This document shows, piece after piece, positions 21,575 through 28,957 of a stretch of DNA of 43,785 bases (within the stretch, counting starts at the first letter, position 1; every line of letters starts with the position of its first letter). The notes beneath the pieces are model-generated. The model had not been told where the DNA came from and ran no database searches. It saw only the letters and a program-made list of their open reading frames with translations. The DNA comes from an uncultured Lachnospiraceae bacterium (lineage in GTDB: Bacteria > Bacillota > Clostridia > Lachnospirales > Lachnospiraceae): positions 1 to 43,785 of the forward strand of contig CAJULA010000024.1 in NCBI GenBank assembly GCA_910587155.1, written 5' to 3'. Made by a program: the position numbers and the translations under genes.

Positions 21575-21832
21575 ATGCAGGCATATGAGATAACGCATAT
21601 AATAGATAACGAAGAGTGGGAAAGCAGGCTGACAGAACTGGCCCATAGATGCAGTAAGCTGAACGGCTGGACGGAAAAAGATCTGTTACAGTTTGCGGTA
21701 ACTTCCATGCCGATGTACCGGGTGTGGCTGATGCACCTGGAAGATACCGTGACCGATATGGAACAGGAAGGAAAGCGTAAAGGCTTTTTGGAAAAACTGC
21801 TCAAACAAAAAGAAGGGAATACATCTGTATGA
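21575..21832 (+). CDS. Small helical protein of unknown function
   Basis: An 85-residue soluble, mostly helical, charged protein with no family recognised. Visible features are an N-terminal W-E-S-R-L-T-E-L-A-H-R segment, a central M-P-M-Y-R-V-W-L, and a lysine-rich C-terminus. AAGGAG lies 7 nt before the ATG. Its stop overlaps the next start (ATGA), so the two small proteins are coupled and probably act together. The pair is divergent from an HTH regulator, a layout often seen in regulated accessory modules. Confidence 0.7.
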   Translation: MQAYEITHIIDNEEWESRLTELAHRCSKLNGWTEKDLLQFAVTSMPMYRVWLMHLEDTVTDMEQEGKRKGFLEKLLKQKEGNTSV

Positions 21833-22059
21833 AGTGGATTTTTGATTTATTTGCCGCCGGTTCGGCTGTACTGATTTTTGCATATATCATTGTATGGGAC
21901 ATTGCCAGAATTGTATATTTCATCAAGTGTGCCGGCGTAAAAAAATGTTCAGACAAAAAGTGCTTTGCAAAAGATACCTGCCGAAAATATGCGCCTGTGT
22001 GGACAAAAGAAGATATAGAGGAATTGTATAGGCTGATAGACGGCCTGGACGAATTATAA
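21829..22059 (+). CDS. Small single-pass membrane protein
   Basis: A 76-residue protein with one strong hydrophobic segment (about residues 5-32, A-G-S-A-V-L-I-F-A-Y-I-I-V-W) and a cytoplasmic-type charged tail containing four cysteines in C-x5-C-x4-C-x5-C-like spacing, possibly metal binding. It is coupled to the preceding gene by a 4-nt overlap and ends at a terminator. No family was recognised. Confidence 0.7.
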   Translation: MKWIFDLFAAGSAVLIFAYIIVWDIARIVYFIKCAGVKKCSDKKCFAKDTCRKYAPVWTKEDIEELYRLIDGLDEL

Positions 22060-22062
22060 TAA

Positions 22063-22110
22063 AGTGTGGATACCAGACAGGCTGTCGGATACCCACACTG
22101 AAAAATCCGA
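22063..22110. terminator. Terminator after the small-protein pair
   Basis: AGTGTGG and CCCACACT outer arms (22063-22099) with an inner GACA/TGTC stem, followed on the plus strand by TTTTTATTT. The minus strand of the same hairpin is followed by an A/T-rich stretch and may end the convergent gene at 22115. Confidence 0.7.
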
Positions 22111-22114
22111 ATTT

Positions 22115-22504
22115 TTATTTGTCGGCAGATTCCTTCTCTATGGCTTTCCAGTAATCGTCCAGCGTGATAACATCCGGACGGTTTTCACGCCACCGCCTGA
22201 TATGGCTGACAGACCTGCACAGCCTGTCAAACTGTTCCGGCGTCAGTGTCTGGAGTTCGCGGAAGAGACGGTTCATCCGCAATGCGTCTTCTGCATTATC
22301 TTCATACATCGTAATATCCGGAGAGATATTCAGCAGGAAAAAATATCCCGCTGTTTCTGTCATAGACGGATCTGCATTACCATTTTCAAGTTCTGTCACT
22401 TTATCAACAGGGATTCCCATTTTGTCGGCCAGTTCCTGCTGTGTCCAGTTCTTTTCTTCCCTTGCCTGCCGGACGATCAGGCCAAGCATTTTACCTTTTT
22501 TCAT
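22115..22504 (-). CDS. XRE-family regulator paired with a DUF5677-like protein
   Basis: A 129-residue protein with an N-terminal HTH_3 (I-V-R-Q-A-R-E-E-K-N-W-T-Q-Q-E-L-A-D-K-M-G-I, V-T-E-L-E-N-G) and a C-terminal helical extension of about 65 residues ending W-K-A-I-E-K-E. GGGGG lies 9 nt before the ATG at 22504. It overlaps the upstream gene by 14 nt, so the two are translationally coupled. Longer ORF starts lie inside that upstream gene. It probably controls the operon it ends. Confidence 0.85.
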   Translation of the reverse strand: MKKGKMLGLIVRQAREEKNWTQQELADKMGIPVDKVTELENGNADPSMTETAGYFFLLNISPDITMYEDNAEDALRMNRLFRELQTLTPEQFDRLCRSVSHIRRWRENRPDVITLDDYWKAIEKESADK

Positions 22505-23708
22505 TTTCGTATACCCCCTTCTGGCAGTTATAATAGTTTTTAAAATTATCTGTAGACCGCCTTTTATATTGTCCGTATAATACGGCAAAATCCCTGTCAA
22601 TCATGGCGATCACATCATTCCCGTCAATGCTGTTTTCTATATCCAATTCCCCGCACAGCAGTAAAAACGTACTGCGGATCACATAATAGAGCATGATTGA
22701 GATTTCAAAATAGTGCAGTACAGGATAAATGGCCGTCTGCACACTTCCATGGGTATAGGCATGGCACGATTTATAAAAATATTCCAGCTGTTCCAGCTCC
22801 GGATTTCTGTCAGTATCTTTACATTTCAGGTAAGCCAGGATCCCATATACAGAGTAAGGAGTTTTTGTCACTATGGAATGGTATCCGTCAATGGAATCCA
22901 CCCATCCAAAATGGAGATAGTCCGCTCTGCTTTTTGCACTCTGGCAGATGCGTTTCTTAAAAAGCGTATGAAATTCTTCCGGATACCTCTGGCTGCAACA
23001 GGACTGTTCCACTTCATACATCCGGAATTTTTCATAATCGGCACAAAGAGCCTCCGGCCTGTTTAACAGCAGAAACTTTACATATATCTCAATCATGCCC
23101 CGGCATAAGGGATATGCGCCGCCGGGAAGATTATCTTCCATGAGTGTCAGGGCGGAAAGCCCGTTATGCAGTATGCCGTAATAGAACTGCCAGCGCTTCA
23201 GCCCATAGTTATCTTTCAGCAGCAGGCTCATTTTAACCGCGACTGCAAAAAGCTCATAGGGCAGAGGATAATATAAAAATTCCTCTCCTGAAAATAGTGT
23301 CATCTTTCTGAAATAGGAACCGGCATACCGGCGGAACCGGATTTTCTCTAACGTCTCGGAAATAAGCCGCCTCCTGTAGGAATCGTTTCTTTCATTATCC
23401 CGTACTTCCTGCCTGGTAAGGAAAATGGAATATGCCCGGTGTATCCCGACAACCATCCTGCATATATCGTATTCCGGGGCTTCGCCTGCCCCTGTGACCA
23501 TTTCCGCATCTGACCAGCGGAAATCATAATATTTTATGAGATTATCAAATCCCAGTTCTTTCAGAACCTGATCTTTTATCTGTATCAGAAAGTTTTTGCG
23601 TATTTTTTCGCCAAATAGCTGCTTCAATGCGGTATTGTTCTGTTCAGCAATATTTTTTATTGTATGCGAATCCATAAAGGGCAGTGGTGTAAACCTTTGA
23701 TTTTCCAA
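22491..23708 (-). CDS. DUF5677-like helical protein
   Basis: A 405-residue, mostly helical protein. A central L-C-R-G-M-I-E-I-Y-V-K-F-L-L-L-N and a C-terminal Y-K-S-C-H-A-Y-T-H-G-S followed by hydrophobic helices resemble DUF5677 proteins, whose function is unknown. The start is TTG at 23708 with GAGG 7 nt upstream; ATG at 23675 is possible but has no good site. It is coupled to an XRE regulator. The conserved His-rich turn in a helical protein is also reminiscent of HEPN-type proteins, so a defence or toxin role is possible, but this is speculative. Confidence 0.6.
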   Translation of the reverse strand: MENQRFTPLPFMDSHTIKNIAEQNNTALKQLFGEKIRKNFLIQIKDQVLKELGFDNLIKYYDFRWSDAEMVTGAGEAPEYDICRMVVGIHRAYSIFLTRQEVRDNERNDSYRRRLISETLEKIRFRRYAGSYFRKMTLFSGEEFLYYPLPYELFAVAVKMSLLLKDNYGLKRWQFYYGILHNGLSALTLMEDNLPGGAYPLCRGMIEIYVKFLLLNRPEALCADYEKFRMYEVEQSCCSQRYPEEFHTLFKKRICQSAKSRADYLHFGWVDSIDGYHSIVTKTPYSVYGILAYLKCKDTDRNPELEQLEYFYKSCHAYTHGSVQTAIYPVLHYFEISIMLYYVIRSTFLLLCGELDIENSIDGNDVIAMIDRDFAVLYGQYKRRSTDNFKNYYNCQKGVYENEKR

Positions 23709-23741
23709 ATAATCGCCTCGCTTCGTTCCCCGGCGTTCCGA

Positions 23742-24023
23742 TCACAGGCCGAATTTGCGCCGGTATTCTTCTGGATTGTCCTTATATTCCTGGTACTGCT
23801 TCCGCATACAATTCCCGCATGGACGGTATCCGGCGGCAAGAGCCGTTTTCTCGTCGGCAAAGAATACGCGGTATTCTTCATAGCTGCCAGGAAATCTCCT
23901 GATTGTGGAGAGGGCAGAGCGGCAGTCAAGACGGCCATAGATTTTCTGCTTGCTGTTCCCGCCGAAAGCGCCCGGCGTTTCAGAGAGATACTGTTTTCCA
24001 TCTGCTCCAAGTAATTTGTACAT
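23742..24023 (-). CDS. Ada-type metal-binding domain protein
   Basis: A 93-residue protein resembling the zinc domain of Ada alone: K-I-Y-G-R-L-D-C-R-S-A-L (Cys34), F-F-A-D-E-K-T-A-L-A-A-G-Y-R-P-C-G-N-C (Cys69, Cys72). In Ada the first loop is I-Y-C-R-x-x-C with two cysteines. Here the first is glycine, leaving three of the four ligands, so zinc binding may use another residue. There is no methyltransferase or AraC domain. AGGAG lies 8 nt upstream of the ATG at 24023. It lies 33 nt before the DUF5677-like gene. Role unknown, perhaps a DNA-binding accessory. Confidence 0.75.
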   Translation of the reverse strand: MYKLLGADGKQYLSETPGAFGGNSKQKIYGRLDCRSALSTIRRFPGSYEEYRVFFADEKTALAAGYRPCGNCMRKQYQEYKDNPEEYRRKFGL

Positions 24024-24105
24024 AATTGTTTCTCCTAAGATTTTAAATGGTATCATTCATATGCCGGAATTAACCGCAAATCTGCAAATAAATCTAAACT
24101 TTTGG

Positions 24106-24432
24106 TTAATCATCCTCAGACAAATACCAGCCATGCTCACCGTGCTTTGGATAACCATATTCTTTCTTGTCTTTCCAGGCTCTTTTGCTCATTTCTTTAT
24201 CGAACTGATTTAATATACTCTCTAATTTTACGGCCATTGAAAAATCTTTCTCCGCGGAACACCAGTCTTGCCTGACTTTTTCGCGTTCAGATTCAAGTTC
24301 TTCATCGGATAATGATTCCATCCAGTCATTACTATATTTTTCTTCCCCGCTTAAAAACTTAAACAGCTTCGTTCCAACAATAGCAATCGCACATAAACCC
24401 GTAATTACCCCAATTCCTTTTTTCTTATCCAT
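24106..24432 (-). CDS. Small membrane-anchored protein of unknown function
   Basis: A 108-residue protein with a basic start (M-D-K-K-K), one transmembrane segment (about 6-24, G-V-I-T-G-L-C-A-I-A-I-V-G), then an acidic helical domain with W-M-E-S-L-S-D-E-E-L and a C-terminal Y-G-Y-P-K-H-G-E-H-G-W-Y-L. The domain would face the cytoplasm if the positive-inside rule applies to the long charged tail. AGAGGTG precedes the ATG. Proteins of this look are common in clostridial ICE cargo; no function is known to me. Confidence 0.7.
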   Translation of the reverse strand: MDKKKGIGVITGLCAIAIVGTKLFKFLSGEEKYSNDWMESLSDEELESEREKVRQDWCSAEKDFSMAVKLESILNQFDKEMSKRAWKDKKEYGYPKHGEHGWYLSEDD

Positions 24433-24517
24433 AAAACACCTCTTTATTCAAACAGAATCCTGTCCCCCCGGTTAAGGTTGTCATCATCTATATTTCGCCT
24501 TATCATAAACCTTCGGT

Positions 24518-24754
24518 CTAATGTTCGTACTCATATGGGCTACGGTATCTTTTCGACATTTCTTTATCTGTCTGTATGCTTGCCGCAGCTTCTTCCTGAG
24601 AGACAAATAATCTATGTCCCCGAACCTGAATACCGCCTCCTTCAGCAAATCTGATAAGATACATTCCACCGGAATGTCTTATTACAGTTACCTCCCGCAC
24701 AGTGCGGTTTGATTCCACTATAAAAGCCTTGTCTCCCGGCTTGAAATTTCCCAT
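24518..24754 (-). CDS. Small beta-rich protein of unknown function
   Basis: A 78-residue protein: F-K-P-G-D-K-A-F-I-V-E-S-N-R-T-V-R-E-V-T-V, then Y-L-I-R-F and I-Q-V-R-x-x-R-L-F-V-S-Q-E-E-A, a pattern suggesting an SH3-like barrel followed by a helix. The start at 24754 has AGAGGTG about 6 nt upstream and is preferred over 24763. It is likely a DNA- or protein-binding accessory; no family was recognised. Confidence 0.65.
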   Translation of the reverse strand: MGNFKPGDKAFIVESNRTVREVTVIRHSGGMYLIRFAEGGGIQVRGHRLFVSQEEAAASIQTDKEMSKRYRSPYEYEH

Positions 24755-24813
24755 TCGTATCACCTCTGATTTTTCATGAAAATATTTCTGTTATCAGCCT
24801 TGCAAACTGCAAT

Positions 24814-25248
24814 TTAATCCGCTCCTCTCCAGCAGAAAAAGCCTTCAGACAATGCAATCTTTCCTACTATTTCTTTCATGTTTTCTGATAAGTTATAAGC
24901 ACTTAAATTTAGACAGTCCCATTCAAAAACCAATAAAGCATTTTCCTCTGAAAACAGGATATTTAGTGTTCCGGAATGATTTTCCATAATCTCACTGACA
25001 GCAGCATCGATATCTTCTGGTTTCGGATTATCATTCCACCCATTCCATAAAATGGAAGTACGGTAATAGCACATCAACTTCAATATGATATTAACATATT
25101 TATTTTTCATTTCATGGCGCTTTTCGCTGTTAAGCAAATAATACTCAACATCAAAAAAATGTCCGTTAGATGTCTTAGATACCTTTTGAGGTAAAAAGTC
25201 AATGACATAACACGGTTTATTAAGTAACGCATCAATTTTGTTGTCCAT
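24814..25248 (-). CDS. Hypothetical protein following the nitroreductase
   Basis: A 144-residue soluble protein of mixed alpha/beta pattern. Visible features are C-Y-V-I-D-F-L-P-x-x-V near the start, a tyrosine/lysine-rich middle, D-I-D-A-A-V-S-E-I-M, and the C-terminal S-E-G-F-F-C-W-R-G. Many clostridial genomes carry this type of protein next to a nitroreductase-family gene, and here it is also 27 nt downstream of one, so they probably form one transcript. AAGGAG lies 8 nt before the ATG. Function unknown. Confidence 0.7.
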   Translation of the reverse strand: MDNKIDALLNKPCYVIDFLPQKVSKTSNGHFFDVEYYLLNSEKRHEMKNKYVNIILKLMCYYRTSILWNGWNDNPKPEDIDAAVSEIMENHSGTLNILFSEENALLVFEWDCLNLSAYNLSENMKEIVGKIALSEGFFCWRGAD

Positions 25249-25275
25249 TAGTCTGCTCCTTCAAACTGGGATTTG

Positions 25276-25941
25276 TCAAACCCATTCAAAATTATCTTTG
25301 CCTGCCCCCACTTCAAAATGGTACTTGCCAATCCCAAGATCAATTCCCGCAAAGTGTCCGCTATCGCATTCAATAGAAACCTTATTTCCGCTGCCCGCTA
25401 CCTTGAATGCCTGTTTGTTTAATGCAGTAGGGGCATACAGCAGAGCGTCAACGCCGTCAAGAAACCACTGTGGCGGCTTTCCATCGTACTTGCTTACCTC
25501 TTCTGCGGTTTTAGATTTGTGCTGAACCCCTTGCGTTAAGCCATACCCAATGGCAATAACCCCGTTCACTCTGACAGAAGGATCGTCAAGATTTTTCTTT
25601 GCACCTTTGCCGTTATACATACCGCCTACCCACCAAGTATTAAGGCCAAGTGTCTGAGCATACAAAACGATATCAGCACCGCAGTATCCGAGTTTTTCAT
25701 CTAACCCAGATGTATCAAGACCGGCAAGGACAATATAATTATTTACTCCCTTTGCTAAAAGCAGTTTTGCGACACCCGAAAGCCCATCCGAATTGCCTGT
25801 AACAAGTGCCAGCCTTAAATCATGGAGTTTATTATTTTCAGCAATTCTTTCCTCTAATAGCTTCACAATATCTATTGGAATTGGCTTATCGGTGTATTTC
25901 CGAACCATATGCCTCTCCCTGACAGCTTCTTTAATCGTCAT
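25276..25941 (-). CDS. Nitroreductase family flavoprotein
   Basis: A 221-residue nitroreductase-fold protein (TM1586-like). The N-terminal I-K-E-A-V-R-E-R-H-M-V-R-K-Y provides the FMN phosphate contacts typical of the family, G-Y-C-G-A-D-I-V-L-Y-A-Q-T-L-G-L-N-T-W-W (in parts) the central helix, and G-V-I-A-I-G-Y-G the strand before the C-terminal part. It is expected to use FMN and NAD(P)H to reduce nitro compounds or quinones in the cytoplasm; the substrate is unknown. AGGAGG precedes the ATG and a good promoter lies at 25989-26017. It is a metabolic cargo gene of the element. Confidence 0.85.
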   Translation of the reverse strand: MTIKEAVRERHMVRKYTDKPIPIDIVKLLEERIAENNKLHDLRLALVTGNSDGLSGVAKLLLAKGVNNYIVLAGLDTSGLDEKLGYCGADIVLYAQTLGLNTWWVGGMYNGKGAKKNLDDPSVRVNGVIAIGYGLTQGVQHKSKTAEEVSKYDGKPPQWFLDGVDALLYAPTALNKQAFKVAGSGNKVSIECDSGHFAGIDLGIGKYHFEVGAGKDNFEWV

Positions 25942-25988
25942 AATATAACCCTCCTGGACTTAATAAATTCCGATTTTCCAACATCTCC

Positions 25989-26017
25989 ATTATACTATAA
26001 CACATCTCATCAGTGAA
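25989..26017 (-). promoter_or_regulatory. Promoter of the nitroreductase transcript
   Basis: TTCACT (26012-26017) and TATAAT (25989-25994) on the minus strand separated by 17 nt. The -35 matches consensus at 4 of 6 positions. It lies between the relaxase terminator and the nitroreductase start, so the cargo is independently transcribed. Confidence 0.65.
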
Positions 26018-26030
26018 TATATTTTTACGC

Positions 26031-26077
26031 AAAAAAAGAAAGGGTACAGCCGCCATACCGGCAAACTGTATCCTTTC
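26031..26077 (-). terminator. Terminator of the mobilisation operon
   Basis: GAAAGGATACAG pairs with CTGTACCCTTTC (11 of 12) around a 16-nt loop that holds a smaller GCCGG/CCGGC-type stem, followed by seven T on the minus strand. It lies 30 nt after the relaxase stop and cleanly ends the block starting at topB. Confidence 0.85.
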
Positions 26078-26106
26078 TTCCGTTCCCGATTCGTCCGGCG
26101 GCCAGC

Positions 26107-27519
26107 TCAACGCTCCGTTTCCTGCTTTTTCTGCTGTCCGTTTTCCGCCGGTTCCAGCCCCAGGATCCGGTCAACATTCTGCTTCGCAGTCTGGTAGTCG
26201 ATCATGTCCTTCCGGGCTGCTTTGTATTCCTCATACCGTTCTTTTTTCTCCGCCAGCAGTGCGGCATATTCTTCCGACAGCTGCGCCACTTTAGGAATCG
26301 GTTTCCCTCCCAGGGCGTCGAACGCCGTCTTTGCTGCTTCGTGCTTTCTGATCTCGTCCGCATGTTCCGCCCGGTATTCTTTCTTATGACGGGATTTTTT
26401 GTACTCTTTGTAAATGTCCCGCGTTTTAGAATAGTTTATGATGTGCGTTTTCAGCTGCGCTACCTCTGCCATGCGTCCTTCCAGCTGTTTGATACGGAGG
26501 GAGAGTGTATCAAAAGTTTCCCCGGCAGTTTCTGCCCGCGTTTCCAGTTCACCGTAGTCGGTGACGCCGTTTTCCACAAGAAAATTCAGGGTCTTTGCCG
26601 CCTCCTTCAGATTGAACACTTTTGCCCAGCGTTCGTAGCCTTTCCCTTTGCCGGCCTGCATCTTTGCCTGGATATCCACAAGGAGATTGACGTTTCTGCC
26701 TGCTGTCCGGCGTTTCGGTTTTACCGGTGCGGGTCTTGTGCGTGTTCCGGAGAGCCGTTCCTGCAGGGCCTCTTTTGTATAAGCGTCCCCCAGACGCTGG
26801 GAGCGGGTGAACCGCTGCTGTCCGGGAGCTAAAAATTCCAGGGACTTTCCACGGTGTTTGATTTCGTACCCTTCCTTCCTCATGCGCGACAGAAAGTCCT
26901 CAAAGTTCCTGCTGTCTGGCAGTACCCGGTCAATGGCCTGCCGCAGCTGCTCCTTATAGCTGCGCCCGCGCTTTGCCGCCGCCTTTTCCTGATACCTCTG
27001 TCCCCTGGCTTTCGGCTTTTCAATCACCGAATATCCGTGTTCCCGGCAGATCTGGTCGTTCAGACGGCGGAGGATGAGGGCAGAATTATAAAAATTATTG
27101 AATTTGCCGTCACATTCCAGGTTGGTGCTGTTAAATTCCACATGGTTATGGATATGGGCTTTGTCTACATGGGTGGCGACAAGAAACTGGTGTTTTCCCT
27201 TCGTGAATTTCATGGCCAGCTCATAGCCCAGTTTGTTGGCTTCCTCCGGCGTAATTTCACCCGGCTTGAAGGACTGGATGATACGGTAGGAGATGATGTC
27301 CCGCTCCTTCGGCTGGCTCCGCCCGGTGGCGGTTTCGTAGAGCAGCTTGCTCATTTCAAATTCTTCAGCGGCGGTTTCCGGGCTGCACATATAGGAAGAC
27401 ACCAGTTCCCCGTCTTTGGTCTTTTTTTCTTTCTGGTCGTAATCCAGACGGTCATGGAGCGTCTGCCTGCGGGATTTGCTCCCCATGCTTTTACGCGGGA
27501 GCAGGTCGGAAACCGCCAT
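26107..27519 (-). CDS. Relaxase/mobilisation nuclease, MobP-like
   Basis: A 470-residue relaxase. The N-terminal catalytic domain has T-H-V-D-K-A-H-I-H-N-H at 116-126, the three-histidine metal site (HxHNH) of MobP/VirD2-type relaxases, and I-I-Q-S-F-K-P-G-E-I-T-P-E-E-A-N before it, as in Tn1549-family relaxases. The C-terminal half is a charged, coiled-coil domain. It nicks oriT and pilots the strand during transfer. GGGGGG precedes the ATG at 27519. It stands last in the mobilisation block, 67 nt after the primase-like gene. The N-terminus lacks the usual H-x-G-K-G lead seen in relatives, so the first 25 residues may be diverged. Confidence 0.9.
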   Translation of the reverse strand: MAVSDLLPRKSMGSKSRRQTLHDRLDYDQKEKKTKDGELVSSYMCSPETAAEEFEMSKLLYETATGRSQPKERDIISYRIIQSFKPGEITPEEANKLGYELAMKFTKGKHQFLVATHVDKAHIHNHVEFNSTNLECDGKFNNFYNSALILRRLNDQICREHGYSVIEKPKARGQRYQEKAAAKRGRSYKEQLRQAIDRVLPDSRNFEDFLSRMRKEGYEIKHRGKSLEFLAPGQQRFTRSQRLGDAYTKEALQERLSGTRTRPAPVKPKRRTAGRNVNLLVDIQAKMQAGKGKGYERWAKVFNLKEAAKTLNFLVENGVTDYGELETRAETAGETFDTLSLRIKQLEGRMAEVAQLKTHIINYSKTRDIYKEYKKSRHKKEYRAEHADEIRKHEAAKTAFDALGGKPIPKVAQLSEEYAALLAEKKERYEEYKAARKDMIDYQTAKQNVDRILGLEPAENGQQKKQETER

Positions 27520-27586
27520 GCGGATCCCCCCTTTCTATAGTTTATTTGGATTCATTGACAGTTTGCTGTTCCCCTATGTTTCCTGC

Positions 27587-28543
27587 CTATGCCCGTTCTT
27601 CATATCGGGAAGCGGGACGCAGGGCCGCCGCCCTCTGGCAGAGCAGCTCATTATAGTCTTTCCCACCGGCGGCAGGCGGATTGTCCGCAATCACCTGGAT
27701 GCGCCGGGAAAGTGTGGCATCTTCCCGGACTGCCTCCCGGATCTTCTCTATCCCCAAAATTCCGGCCCGGTCATTGTCCAGGCAGAGGCTGATATGGGTG
27801 ACGGCTTCATGGTCGCGGAGGAACCGGAGCAGGGCGCGTGGGGCAGTGCCGCCAAGGGACAGGTAATGGTTCCTCCCAAAATCTTCTCCCTGGAGCTTTA
27901 AAAGGGTAGCGACTGAGAGCGCGTCAATGGGGCTTTCCGCCACCGCAAGGAACGGGCTTTCCTGATCCGACGCGGGCAGGCAGAATCCATACCGCTTGTC
28001 GCTCCCGTCCACATCCATCTTAAAATCTCCATGGGTTCCCCGCAGGCAGGCATAGCGCGCTTTTCCTTCCGGATCGCGCCCCACAAAGACACAGTTCTGG
28101 TAACGGCGGCTCTCATACAAAATTTTTTCCCCGATGCACTGGCTGATGATGTCCGCGTCTATGCCGCGTTTTTGTAAATAGGACACCATCGCCTTCCCGC
28201 ACCGGTTTTCTTCCGGGAGGGAAAATGGCTTCTGCTGCCGTTCCTTTTGCCCCGGTTCCGGCCTTTCCCATGCAGCCGCCCCGCGTTCGCCGCAAAGCAG
28301 TTCCACGGCAGGGACAAAGCCCATTCCCCGCACTTTGATCAGGTAGTCCAGGGCCGTCCTGCCCCCGATCCCCCGGCTGTGCCAGTGCCATTTCCCGTTG
28401 GATATCTTTAAACTGTCATGGGTCACGGTGCGGTATTCACTGCCGCCGCACCTCCTTAATTCCTGCGGCTCATAAGCCTGTAGATAGGAAAGCAGATCCC
28501 ACTCCTTTGCCCGCCCGATCTGTTCTTTTGTCACTCCGGGCAT
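27587..28543 (-). CDS. Toprim (DUF3991-type) primase-like protein
   Basis: A 318-residue protein. Residues 1-100 resemble DUF3991 (D-L-L-S-Y-L, W-H-W-H-S-R-G-I-G-G-R-T-A-L-D-Y-L) and the C-terminal half is a Toprim fold with A-E-S-P-I-D-A-L at 202-209 and C-L-D-N-D-R-A-G around 254-261, the Glu and DxD metal ligands. Such proteins in Tn1549-like elements are thought to prime or process transferred single strands. The start at 28543 has GGAGGTG 6 nt upstream; the longer ORF to 28618 runs through a terminator hairpin. It lies between mobC and the relaxase. Confidence 0.85.
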   Translation of the reverse strand: MPGVTKEQIGRAKEWDLLSYLQAYEPQELRRCGGSEYRTVTHDSLKISNGKWHWHSRGIGGRTALDYLIKVRGMGFVPAVELLCGERGAAAWERPEPGQKERQQKPFSLPEENRCGKAMVSYLQKRGIDADIISQCIGEKILYESRRYQNCVFVGRDPEGKARYACLRGTHGDFKMDVDGSDKRYGFCLPASDQESPFLAVAESPIDALSVATLLKLQGEDFGRNHYLSLGGTAPRALLRFLRDHEAVTHISLCLDNDRAGILGIEKIREAVREDATLSRRIQVIADNPPAAGGKDYNELLCQRAAALRPASRYEERA

Positions 28544-28571
28544 ATGTTTCACCTCCAAACTGTTTTGAAAT

Positions 28572-28615
28572 AAAAAAAGACGGACGCAGGAAGATACATT
28601 CCTCCCGCGCCCGTC
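28572..28615 (-). terminator. Strong terminator or attenuator inside the mobilisation operon
   Basis: A stem of about 15 bp (GACGGGCGCGGGAGG-type against CTTCCTGCGTCCGTC, few mismatches) with a 5-nt loop is followed by seven T (28572-28578) on the minus strand. It lies 4 nt after the mobC stop and 29 nt before the primase-like start, so it should reduce or condition expression of primase and relaxase. No promoter was found downstream. Confidence 0.8.
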
Positions 28616-28618
28616 CAT

Positions 28619-28957
28619 TCACAGGCTGGCAAACTTCCGGAGCAGTCCCAGAAGCCCGGCCTGCGCCGCCGCATATCCTTTTTTTAGATCCTCCACATCC
28701 TCTGCATAGAGGTTCCGTGTTTCGTTGCAGCGGCGGGCGATCTGGTTTGTGTTTGCGGATATGGAGCGCAGGAGCTTACACAGTTCCTTTACGCTTTCCA
28801 TATCCAGGTGTACGATATAGCCGTCTACCGCCATTTTCCTGAGATAAGCGCGTTTATTCTGTGTTCCTGCCTGCGCCATCTTCTTTTCAATCAGTTCCAT
28901 TTCTTCCGGAGAAACTTTAAAGAAAAGCCCGATTGTGCGCCCTTCGCTTTTCCGCAC
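28619..28957 (-). CDS. mobC: MobC-like relaxosome protein
   Basis: A 112-residue MobC-family protein: R-T-I-G-L-F-F-K-V-S-P-E-E-M-E-L-I (ribbon strand and first helix of a ribbon-helix-helix) and the C-terminal L-L-R-S-I-S-A-N-T-N-Q-I-A-R-R-C-N, the conserved MobC signature. It binds oriT and recruits the relaxase. The start is GTG at 28957 with GGGAGG 8 nt upstream inside the preceding gene; its first base overlaps the TAG of that gene. Length is typical. Confidence 0.88.
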   Translation of the reverse strand: MRKSEGRTIGLFFKVSPEEMELIEKKMAQAGTQNKRAYLRKMAVDGYIVHLDMESVKELCKLLRSISANTNQIARRCNETRNLYAEDVEDLKKGYAAAQAGLLGLLRKFASL

